DNA of 47,054 nucleotides from assembly GCA_002811675.1 (NCBI GenBank), contig PDIM01000010.1, positions 124,014 to 171,067 on the forward strand, read 5' to 3'. Under the pieces are notes generated by a model. That model was given only the letters and a program-made list of their open reading frames with translations. It did not search any database and was not told the DNA's origin. Numbering within the stretch: position 1 is the stretch's first letter; every line of letters begins with the position of its first letter. Shown in pieces: positions 9,901-19,900 of this stretch. A program made the translations under genes and the position numbers. The stretch comes from Ichthyosporea sp. XGB-2017a. Taxonomy: Eukaryota > Opisthokonta > Ichthyosporea.

Positions 9901-11727
9901 CTATTCTTTAATGTTATCAATAAATTCATGGAATTCATTGAAGGTGGATTCGATTAGGGAAAATAATTTTTCCTTTTGAAGAAGTGTTTTTATGTTACTT
10001 TCAACCGAAGGAGACTCTCCTTCTCTTACCTTTTTGGAGCCCTTTTTCTTTTTTCCCTTTTTTGAAGGCTTTTCAGCTTTCAGCTTTCTTTTGGTTTCTC
10101 GCAAATCATCTAAAACCTGTTTCAAAGTTTCGTTCTTTTTCTCCATCAAGCTTATGCGCGCCTGGATATCATGGGAAGCAATCGAAGGTACCTTTTTGCG
10201 CGTGGCTTTAGAACGCCTTTTCTTTTTTGGTGATTTCTCCATGGGACTTTTTCCTATTTCGCAAATGACAGACGAACTATCTGAATTTTTTTCAGATGAA
10301 ATTTTAGATGCCACAGTATGATCTGCTTGGGTTTTTTTCTTACGGCCAGGAACGACTTTTGAACTTACTAACTTTGTTGCGTAACTTTTCTTCGTGCTCG
10401 GGATGGGCGCACTTTGAGGGCGTTTGGGTTTTGTACTAACTTTTACAAAGCGAGTTCCAGGGACCTCTATCGGTTTGCTTAAAGAGGATGATGCCGGGAC
10501 GAACACAGGAGTAAATATTGCAGAGCCCCGGTGAGGATTTCGTGCCGAATTTAAGGCAGTGCTTCGTTTTTGGCCAGCGGAACTGGAATCCTTTTTTGAA
10601 CTCACCACTATTGGCTCCATCCACTTAAAAGGACAGCTTGGACAAGCTTCCTTTAAATAGTTTGGAGGCTCCAATTGCAGGTCCTTTTGGTAGCCATTAT
10701 TCAAATTAAGCCTGGTATACAGTTCCTTCATAATATCGTCGTCAACAGAGTTCTTCCTGATATCAATAATGTTTATCCATCTATTGAGTTTGAGGTTCTT
10801 TAGAATAAATTTTGCACCTTCATTGGTGATCCCACAGTATTGGACGTCTAAAGCCTTTAGCCACAGCTCATCTTGCATAGTTTCACACAGATCACGGATA
10901 CCATTATCACCGAGTTCCGGATTACAGCACAGGGTAAGTCTTTGAAGACCTTTCGTATGCTCCATTGACGGCTGCCGATACCTCAGACTGTCTTTCCATC
11001 TTTCCACTTCCCTATATACGACATGGCTCTTAACAATCGTTCCTAAATCTTCTCTAGAATTTGAAGTTAACTTGCAAGAGGTAAAGTTCATTTCTACAAT
11101 ACTCCGTGATTTTCGCAGGCCTGGTGAAAGAATATGAAGACCTTCGTCCTTAAGAGGAGTGTCAGACATGTCCAGATGTTTGATGGACTTTCCGTTTGAT
11201 ATTCCCATACTTAGTGTATTTAGACCTTCAGATGAAAACTCAATGCCATTGAGAGACAAGTGTGTTAAGGAGTGGGAACAACTGAAGCAAAGTGTGAGAG
11301 CTTTTATGAGATTATATGAGTATTGTGGACTTTGTATAAAAGGTTTTTGGGTTTTCCTTGTATGATTATAAATAACAGAATAGTGTTCTCCTACTTCAGG
11401 ATCATCAGAAGAAGATTTCCTCCCTACACCCCTATTTCGATGCCGCCACTTACTATGCAGAGCGATGCGCGTAACATCCCGAGAATATGCTATGGCTCGG
11501 AGTAGAGGCGGCCATTCTTCCGCCCAAATACGATCACAATTAATGTCCAAGGCCCCGCTTTCCGCATCTTTTTGTATCTTAAGAATTGGTCCTTTACCAT
11601 CAATGGCGCTTTCATCCAAATACGCTTGCCAAAATGGCTGCGGGGTGCGCTTGGTCTTGAATGATACTTTCAACTTATACTTCTCTTTATCAAGTTTTGC
11701 GTTACCAAAAGCATTTTTGGACGGCAT
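9901..11727 (-). CDS. CEP78: Centrosomal protein CEP78
   Basis: CEP78 is a leucine-rich-repeat protein of the mature centriole and basal body, linked to ciliogenesis. The single exon encodes 608 aa from ATG 11727 (human about 720). The N-terminus has LDINCDRIWAEEWPPLLRAI, matching the family opening. Ribonuclease-inhibitor-type LRRs follow over about residues 110-340 (LTHLSLNGIEFSSEGLNTLS, IKHLDMSDTPLKDEGLHIL). They include the characteristic block RLTLCCNPELGDNGIRDLCE and LKALDVQYCGITNEGAKFIL, ending DIRKNSVDDDIMKELY. The C-terminal half is basic and Ser-rich. Residues about 525-560 form a predicted coiled coil (ISLMEKKNETLKQVLDDLRE), followed by a Lys-rich patch. It is divergent from the 12155 gene across 427 bp that contain a long homopurine tract. 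Confidence 0.88.
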   Translation of the reverse strand: MPSKNAFGNAKLDKEKYKLKVSFKTKRTPQPFWQAYLDESAIDGKGPILKIQKDAESGALDINCDRIWAEEWPPLLRAIAYSRDVTRIALHSKWRHRNRGVGRKSSSDDPEVGEHYSVIYNHTRKTQKPFIQSPQYSYNLIKALTLCFSCSHSLTHLSLNGIEFSSEGLNTLSMGISNGKSIKHLDMSDTPLKDEGLHILSPGLRKSRSIVEMNFTSCKLTSNSREDLGTIVKSHVVYREVERWKDSLRYRQPSMEHTKGLQRLTLCCNPELGDNGIRDLCETMQDELWLKALDVQYCGITNEGAKFILKNLKLNRWINIIDIRKNSVDDDIMKELYTRLNLNNGYQKDLQLEPPNYLKEACPSCPFKWMEPIVVSSKKDSSSAGQKRSTALNSARNPHRGSAIFTPVFVPASSSLSKPIEVPGTRFVKVSTKPKRPQSAPIPSTKKSYATKLVSSKVVPGRKKKTQADHTVASKISSEKNSDSSSVICEIGKSPMEKSPKKKRRSKATRKKVPSIASHDIQARISLMEKKNETLKQVLDDLRETKRKLKAEKPSKKGKKKKGSKKVREGESPSVESNIKTLLQKEKLFSLIESTFNEFHEFIDNIKE

Positions 11728-11883
11728 CTTTGCGAGATTTTCTTTTTTCGATGACTCTGCAGTAGTATCGTTAACAGAAGTATATTTAGAGTATTAAGTA
11801 ATAAAACTGCTAGTTAAGACTCTTTTTTTCACAAGAAATCAACGAATCCAAGAGAAGCAAAAAATGGCAGAATTCACAAATCC

Positions 11884-11972
11884 AAAAAAAGAACAAAAAA
11901 AAAAAGGAAAGGAAAGAAAGAAAAAAGAAAAGGAAAATAAAAAATAAAAAGAGAATAAAGAGGAAAAAAAAA
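11884..11972. repeat. Homopurine low-complexity tract
   Basis: About 90 bases of almost only A and G on the plus strand, with an uninterrupted purine run of roughly 43 nt (about 11895-11937) and only a few T and one C elsewhere. It sits centrally in the shared promoter of CEP78 and the 12155 gene. Confidence 0.8.
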
Positions 11973-12027
11973 ATCCCAAAAATTTGTTTCAAGCAAAAAT
12001 AAAAAAAAGGGCGGGGAAAATGCTTCT

Positions 12028-12075
12028 CCCCTAATCCCCTCCAATATATATTTGATCCGCGTCCCTGTGTGGTGT
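12028..12075 (+). promoter_or_regulatory. Candidate core promoter: CCCTAA motif, TATA and CCTGTGTGGTGT
   Basis: CCCCTAATCCCCT (12028-12040), ATATATAT (12044-12051) and CCTGTGTGGTGT (12064-12075) are spaced like an upstream element, a TATA box and an initiator. The ATG follows 80 nt later. The 12-mer recurs exactly at 28542-28553 in the same arrangement. Transcription initiation here is inferred. Confidence 0.45.
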
Positions 12076-12154
12076 TTGGGTTGTGGATTAAGAAAGAGGA
12101 GATTATGGTTATTGTCCCCTTGGATCAGGGCCGGCTTGTGAGTGTGTTATAAGG

Positions 12155-13909
12155 ATGGTTGCCGATTGCTTGGATAATCTCCAACTAAAGCTGGATTTGA
12201 AGCGTAAAGCGGCAGCTTTGTGGAAGGGCGAAGGAGGTAACGGAGAAGAGCATCTCCGGGGTATTCTTAGGGAAGCCTTTGAGGCTTTAAACAAGTACAG
12301 GTTTTTGTGTACTGAAGGGAGGGGCTCATTGATAACTTCGGTTACAGAGCATGAAAAAGTGCATAGTGGGATTGATGTGGGGATTCAGGGATCATTTAGG
12401 GAAGAAACGAGTCAAGGGGCGATTGAAGTGTTCGAAGGCTACTATGACTGTGTGCTGAAAGTTGCTACCTTGCTGATTGGGGAAACGGATGCAAACATAA
12501 AGAGGAAATATTGGGGCTGTATTTCTTGGGAATTGGATAACCAACGTTCGAAATTTGCAAACAGGCTGCTCTTAAATACGGGATTTATACTTGATCTTCT
12601 TCGATGCATAGTTCATTCGCTGAACGTGACCGAACAAGAACCATTATCAGACTCTCGTTCTTCGTTAAATGCTCTTGAGCTCGATTCCGTAAAAAGTCTT
12701 GTCAGTAAGCATATATTTCACATACGTTCAAATCCAAACCCATTCGATGATGAAGTTCAATTTGCTTTAAATGGGAGCTATATCTGTTATTTCTTTGAAT
12801 ATGGTGTATCGGCATTTGTCATTGAAGGTTTTCATGAAGCCTCTCGGGAACAAAAATCCAATGAATGTTTGGTAAATAGAGAGTTGGAAATGCTAACGTG
12901 GCTGTTTGCTCAGCCTCTTTTAGAAGTGGCGAGTGGGAAGCCGGTAGATAACTCATGCTGTGTTCAGAGAAAGAGTGCTATTGTGACTGATGAAAACGAG
13001 AACTCGGGTCTAAAAATAGTTGATCGCTTATCATCCTTAATTTCTCTTTGCATAAGCATGAGATGTACGGGATTTCTCAAAATCGCTTCATGTTTGATGA
13101 CTAGCATTTCTACTGTCAGAAAAGACATTGCATATTTTATTTTTAACTGGATCTTGGACGACCATTTCGCACCAGCAGTAAATGTGAAGCCCTTTTTCGA
13201 ACTATCATCTTCAAGTCCTCTCTTTGCTAACCGAATTGTGTGGTTCACACTGACCACCCTTACTTCTAATATATCTGTTGAAACTTTAGATGAAGTAGTA
13301 GCAAATGTCAACGTGTATAGACATCTCTTGTATATTGTTGCTGAATGGTGTGCAAATAATCCGCGACTGCTTATAACAGCTTACCTCGCCCCATATTCAA
13401 ATCCTTTCTTGATGGAAAATACTGGTGAAAGTAGCCAAAGTGAGAACAAACTCCTTCTGTTTTGTGCTTTAGAAATTGTTGTTTACTTTCCTTTAGTAAA
13501 GAATCTAGTTGGCCGTAATTTAATATGCGGGGAGTTGGAAGATGTGGTGAGCTCGTTGCGCACAGCTATTTTTAAAGCGATTGTTTCTCGATGTGAACTA
13601 AGGAGCCAGAATTCACTTTTGAGCATTGACTTCGGCCAGAAACTTCCAGTTTCGTATATTCTACCCGATGGAAATAACACCAGTGGCAAAGAGGGCGATT
13701 GCACCATTGATGTGGACTATGGACACTTGAGTAAAATTTGTGAAAAGATTGAAACGTTCTCAGCAAAGGGTTGCCCGGTGGATAGTTGCAAAGAGGCGTA
13801 TAGTGTAATTGGTCAATTTTTTGACCTTTCTAAATGTCTGTTTGTAAACTTTTCAGAAGAAAATCGAGAACAGTTTTCCCTCCTTATTTCTGAGAAAATT
13901 CGCGGGTGA
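12155..13909 (+). CDS. Helical protein, possibly Integrator subunit 15-like
   Basis: One exon encodes 584 aa, starting at the first ATG after the TATA-like box and ending with TGA. It is mostly alpha-helical, with no signal peptide or membrane segment and no catalytic motif I recognise. By eye the C-terminal half follows the order of blocks in INTS15 (C7orf26): an acidic helix then LFANRIVWFTLTTLTSN, EWCANNPRLLITAYLAPYSN, a loop, LLLFCALEIVVYFPL, and LEDVVSSLRTAIFKAIV. The NPRLLITAYL block is the best single match. This assignment is tentative; a generic HEAT/ARM-type scaffold is the alternative. Its polyadenylation signal lies inside the DNAH2 coding region on the other strand, with stops 50 bp apart. 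Confidence 0.4.
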   Translation: MVADCLDNLQLKLDLKRKAAALWKGEGGNGEEHLRGILREAFEALNKYRFLCTEGRGSLITSVTEHEKVHSGIDVGIQGSFREETSQGAIEVFEGYYDCVLKVATLLIGETDANIKRKYWGCISWELDNQRSKFANRLLLNTGFILDLLRCIVHSLNVTEQEPLSDSRSSLNALELDSVKSLVSKHIFHIRSNPNPFDDEVQFALNGSYICYFFEYGVSAFVIEGFHEASREQKSNECLVNRELEMLTWLFAQPLLEVASGKPVDNSCCVQRKSAIVTDENENSGLKIVDRLSSLISLCISMRCTGFLKIASCLMTSISTVRKDIAYFIFNWILDDHFAPAVNVKPFFELSSSSPLFANRIVWFTLTTLTSNISVETLDEVVANVNVYRHLLYIVAEWCANNPRLLITAYLAPYSNPFLMENTGESSQSENKLLLFCALEIVVYFPLVKNLVGRNLICGELEDVVSSLRTAIFKAIVSRCELRSQNSLLSIDFGQKLPVSYILPDGNNTSGKEGDCTIDVDYGHLSKICEKIETFSAKGCPVDSCKEAYSVIGQFFDLSKCLFVNFSEENREQFSLLISEKIRG

Positions 13910-13946
13910 TATATCGCGAGATTTTTAAGCAACTATGTATTACAGA

Positions 13947-13952
13947 TTTATT
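13947..13952 (-). terminator. Polyadenylation signal of DNAH2
   Basis: AATAAA on the minus strand begins 8 nt after the DNAH2 TAA. Cleavage would fall at or inside the 3' end of the 12155 gene. Confidence 0.65.
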
Positions 13953-13959
13953 ATTGTAT

Positions 13960-16900
13960 TTATGTTTCAAGACTTAGCAATAAAGCTGTCCCTCGCTTTA
14001 TCCAGTGGTCAGAATCACTTGCCCCGGATTTTAAATCAATAGCTATTATGAAACTAGTACTTCTTATAGGATACATGTAGCAGGGACACTGATAAACACC
14101 TTTTTGGGACTTTTTCTTTTCTGCCAAGTATGGCTTAAAGTGTATGATTGGCATGGAAACAATAAGCTGCATACTCGTAGGCTCAGTCAAGCACCCTCCT
14201 TTTTTGTCCCAACCCGCCCCCTCAAGGAACAGTCCTTTGATGTAGCAGCCGTCTTTTGGTTCCTGTGTGATGTTCTTTTCATCAAGAGAAACGATTGGAA
14301 ATTCCCATACAAGGGAATCTATTGGAACTGACTGGGCTCGTGCGTAGGTCTGCAGTATCGCGGTTAAGAAACCGGTAGGAAAGGTAAATCCAGTAAGCCA
14401 AAAAACTTTCGGCTGGCCGCTAATGAGCCAATTGTTTAGCTGATCAACTCTGTCAATTAGTTCCCTTGTCCAAGCAGCAAGAGGCTTCAAAGATGGATAA
14501 GCCTTTCCCCATTGAGGAGGTATTTTGCCAGTGTTAATACAGTTAAATGTCTCTTCAAGATCTGAGGACATAACGACAAGACCTTTAATACCCTTCTCAA
14601 GCTGTACTAATGATGTTTTAATAGTAGTAAGCAGAATGTTATACCTCTGGATTTCTTGAAGAAGTACTGTATTCAAAGGTGTTGGCTCGTCCCTCAATAT
14701 CTTAACAGCAAGTTCTTCATCAGGCAAATCCGGCATTTTTTGCCCTATGTCGCTTATGGTAAGAAGTGAGTCATCCTCGCCCGAACCACCTTGTGAGGAC
14801 GCCTTCTCGCGAGGCTGAAGTGCTAAAAGGGTAGACAGTAGTGATGAAGATTCTCGAATTTGAGAGGACACATCCGCATTGGCATGTTGTCCAAATGCCT
14901 CTGGGCAATCTTGAGCTGGCCAAGTTGCTATGAAGTCGCGATAGCTCTGCAATGGACCATCGTCTGGGATGTGATACTCTTTGGTTACCGTTAGTGGGTA
15001 ATGTGGCGTTTCTAGAGCTTCATTGCAGTACATACGATCCATGTATGAGCGCAAAACCCGCCTGTCCCAATCATCTGTTACTCTTCCACCGTAATTTGCC
15101 TCGGCGATGAGATATTTCAGCGCTTCCCAAGGAATATCCTCTGCCGAGTCCAAGTATTTCATTGTCAAATTTTCGCATATTTCGAAGTCCGAGTCGTTAA
15201 AATCGTAGGGAACGTTCCATCCAAGTGTCATGAATTTTCGCCGCTCTAACAAGAGACTATGAAAGAACGTCAAAGCAAACACCAATCTTTTAAGGTTTGC
15301 TTCTCTCGCGTTTTGACTAATTTTTTCCTCGGATAGCGTGGCGTACAGCCTGCTCATATTTGCCTTAAGACCTTGTGGAGGCTCCGTTGTTATTTTAATG
15401 CTTGATTGTAAAATAGCTATTGGAAAGTCCGGATTCGGGGAACTTGAAAGAAATAGACGAAAGTCAGAATGTACTTGCGAAGTAGGGTCTTGAATATTAG
15501 CTACAATTTTGTCCAACGCAGGCATCCAACTGAGACTTAGATGGCAATTTGCTAAGAATACCCAACATCCCCGCTTGACTCCATCTTCGATCATTCTTTC
15601 CGCAATAGGTGCTTGGCCTTGCCCTAACGACAGATACAGGAATTTCCCGTCTGACATACCATTCATTTCAGCAAGCTCTACCAAACGCTTCGTAGGATCA
15701 ACTCCAGGAGATAGAACAAAAACTATTGGAATTGAGTTTGTTGAGTCTTTGTATACTAAATTCAAATCCTGAGAGGGAGGCTCGGCATAACGTGCCCCAA
15801 GATTGTTTGTTACGTATTTCTTTGTCCCAAACATGACTCTGTCTAAGCGCAGACAACGAACAACGATCATTCTTTGCAGCTCGTCGAGTTTGTTTGCCCA
15901 TTCACTGGGAAGGCCTTCATTTTCGGGATTTGATGACATAAACCAGTCATACATTGCACTGCTTTGTTGCTCAAATGTTGTTACCATCCCATGAAAATTA
16001 GGGAGCTTGTCCAACTCGGTGATATTATCCCAGGCAGCTTCCGTAAGCCATTGTTTGCACGGATTTGAAGGTTGATTTTCCTTATCAAGTACTTGCCCTC
16101 CTTTTAGAAAAAATCTGTATTCTTCAACATTAAGTCGGTTTGAGCTTTGCAAAATTTTCACTCCCATTTGAAATGCAAAAAGAAGTTTATGCTTTTCAAA
16201 CAGTCCTCGACAAGTATTCTTATAAACTTCGTAAGTATGGAACTCGTTGATGTTCGTAATCCTTTCTTTCAGATCAAAAGAAATTGTGCTTTTAGATATT
16301 GACCTTTCAAATAAGCTTGTGTATGCCTCCAAGGAAAACTGATACATGGGGTCCACTGATGCCATGTCGTTCAAGACAAAGTAAAGTACTGATGCCCTTT
16401 GTGCAGCAGGACGATAACCTTCTCTTGCTTGGTCGATCTTAACTTCAGTTTCTTCACTGATCAGCATCTGCTTTTTGACTTCTGTAGAAGTACTTTTCGC
16501 AGACTGCAGGGTGAGAACTAACTTTTCGTCATCCAGGAGAGAACCTTTCGAGTTATTTAAAAGGTATAGTATTTCATCCTCTAAATCTAAAAGCTTCTTT
16601 TTACCGGATGCCATACTTATGACTAGTTCATCTTTCTGCTGTTCAAGTTCGGGTTTCTCCTTTCGAACAACGATACCCAGCAATTGATCTTCAAGGCCTT
16701 GCTCTTTCACGGCGCAATTAATAATTGTTGTTTTTGTTGAAATCTCTGGAGTGTAGTGTGGGTTGGCAAGCTTCGTGGTGATGTAAAGTTTAAAAGCATC
16801 ATTATAGTCAATTTCCTTATCTCCAATCTTAATTATTTGACGCGCCCCTTGCTTGACTATTGCTTTGGCTAAAATTGGCTCCAAGCTTGGATCAAGCTCC

Positions 16901-19900
16901 TCCAAGACATTTTGAAGAAGAATAGGCGTTCCAAATTGAATGGCGTTCTCCAACGTTTTCATATAGTTTGGAGTTTGAAGATCAATAACCTTTAGTCCCC
17001 TTGATTCTTCCATATTCCTAATCCATTTGTTAGCCTGATTTTGTGGATCGATAATTAAAGGCCATCTATCTGTTCTGGTAGCAATTACACCATTTTCTGT
17101 GCTGAAAGTATCAGCGGGCAGTCCATCTATTCTCCATTGACGGACGTCTGTTGGCTTCGCTAAGAAATTATCAAAGCTATAGTTTGGTGTGCATGGAATT
17201 TCAAGCTCTTTAATTTTCTTTTCCCATGTAAGAGCAACCAATCGAGCTCTATAATTTGTACTAAATGGACCGGCATAAGACATAAAAGCAGAGGCGACAA
17301 CGCAGTCTCCAGGAAGAAATGATACATTTTCTTCCAAAACGAGAATAGTTGCTTCCCACCTCATCCTTTCTCCTGAAAGTCCTTCCACCACCATCGTTGC
17401 TCTTTCCAACTTAATTTCAAGCTCCTCAGATTCTTTTCGTAGCTTTTCTTTGAGGGCAAGTTTCTCATCATATTGCCGTTTTAGTTCTTCTAAATTGCGC
17501 TCTACTTCTGCTAGTTTGTCTTTGGCATCTTGAAGTGCTTTTTGTTTTGACGCCAAAGCGGCCACGGCTTCATCAAGTTTAGCACGTTTTGGAGCTACTT
17601 GGCGGAATATCCTACCATATATTTCCATGGCTTTTACCCACATACATAAGGATTTGCATGCGTGAGATACGCGCCCCACTGTATCTGGTTGAAATTCTGG
17701 ATTGGCACAATATTTTGATCCTATTCTTGATAGAATCCTGTCGGACATATTATCTTTATCATAATTCATGAGTGTTTTGATAAAATTGTTGTCTCCTAGC
17801 TGTCTTTTAGCTTCGGCCCAGGTTGGTTCACATTTTAAAAGAATCATAACCGCTTCTAATACCATTTCCACGTGAGCTGGAGGCTTTCCATAGGACTTAA
17901 CTTCACCTATGTCTTTCTTACTTAAAGCATCAAGTGCCTTTTCTGCGGCTTCCAATGCCGGTAGAGCTTCATCGAGATCCTTTTGTGCTGCATCAGCAAT
18001 CACTTTAACTTCTTTTTCTTCTACTTCCAACCTTTCACTTACAGCTGCAACGCTTCTTTGCTGCTCATCGGCTTCGCGCTTTTGTTGAACCAAAACAACC
18101 AAATACTCTTCACATTCTTTTGTATACCCAGTAACTTTTAGTTTGGTTTCTTCTAGTTCCACGCTCATTGTTTGAACGAGCTCTTTTGTTTCATCAACTT
18201 TAAACAAACCGCTTCGAAGCTTTTGGGCTGCTTCGCCTAATTCTTTTCTTTTCTCCTTAAGCAGCTCCATATATCCTTTAACGAGGCCTAGGTAGTTGGT
18301 TGGAGTAACGTAATTGTGTCTGCCCACTTCGAAGAGCATTTCTCGAGAAAGATCAACTACAGACAGATGAGCTATTCCAAACATCTGAGCCACTCCATTT
18401 CGTATTTCGCCAGACGGCAACTCTACCTCCTCCAAATAGCTTTTAGCCACTTCAAGTAATGCATCTTCAGGCCATGACATAAACCAATCAATAGTAGTTG
18501 TGTTGACAAGAGCCGGAAACATTCTCATTCTGTCTCTGAATGCTTGTCCAACTGGACTCATACATAGGCAAATATGCAAATTATTTCGAACCCGTTCGAT
18601 AAAGTATCTAAACATTGACTCAGGGGACTCAATTACACCTTCCTTTTTAGCAGCATCCTTAAGAGCTTCTCGAACTTCCGTTAACTCATCAGCTGAGTGG
18701 AGACCTGTTATTTCTCCAGAATTGAGAACGCAACTAATATCTTCTAGAAATGACTCTTGCGAAACCTGAGCGTCATTAAATACAAATGTTGTACATTTGC
18801 CTTCAACACCTGCTGTCCAATAAAGCCTTTTTAAGTCATCATGAAACTCTGTTTCTCGGTAGTTTTTGGTCACTTCAATTTGAAATATTTCATATTCTAA
18901 AACATAAGAGGCCAATCGTGCTAAGCTTTGTCTGCCGCTACCTCCCACACCGATCAACAACATGTTACCTTGCGGTTGACCAAGTACCCTTACTATTTGA
19001 CAAACATGTTCAATGGCCAGTCTAAAAAGGACCAGGTTGGCAGGAATAACTTTGGGCTCACAGTTATACTCCTCCATTTTACTCTCCATGAATTCTTTGA
19101 GCTCAGTAGGGTCTTCAATGTCCTGGTAGTTGCCTTCACTGTTCAAAAATGTTCCGAATGTAGGCATAAACGTTTCACCACACAACTTCTTTACAGTAAG
19201 TTCGAGAGAACTTGCAAGATAATTTGCTATGGTATTTCTGAACCATGCCCGATCTTTTTCGTTGTTTAGTCGGTCATAATAAACTCGAAAGCACTCGTGA
19301 AACCAAAGCTTTCCAAAGGTTTGCTTTGATTCGCAAACATAACTTGGAGCCCTTAGTAAACCTTGGAAGACCTTTGATAAGTCCCTCATGCTGAACAGGT
19401 AGTGCATTTTTGTTGGTGTTGGTAGCAGAACCTTAGCTACTTCTTTATAAAGGTCTATGGAAGTTTGGGTGATAATTTCTCCAACTTCTTTGATATAGTG
19501 ATCGAACTCAGCAAGCTTTTGATTAATCAAAACGCCAAATATGCTCTTTAAAGTGGTTTCATCGGCCTCTGTAATGTTCAAAAGAGAAAATCTACTTTGT
19601 ATTCTTGGAGATATAACTTGACGGCCTCCACCTGGTGGGCCCATCGCACAAACTAGAAGCATTCCTTTTATGTACTTCAAGCTGCATTTACTCCTATCAT
19701 AAACAAATCCATAGTCCATCCATTGCTTCAGCAATTCGAGTGGAGGTTGAGAGCCAAACTCGTCTTTCATAGGCATGTTAAAATCGTCAATGAAAGTGAT
19801 TAGCTTTTTACCTCCTATTGGGACATAGTTTTCTTTCGTTCTCTTTTCTGTTCTCGATTCAATCATTGACTGTATATTATTTGATGATGTTTTTGCTGAA

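Larger units (their letters stand above)
11728..12154. other. Head-to-head promoter region of CEP78 and the 12155 gene
   Basis: No gene is seen. The region has a purine-rich low-complexity tract (about 11884-11972), a CCCCTAATCCCCT motif, a TATA-like run (12044-12051) and the 12-mer CCTGTGTGGTGT (12064-12075). Confidence 0.6.
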
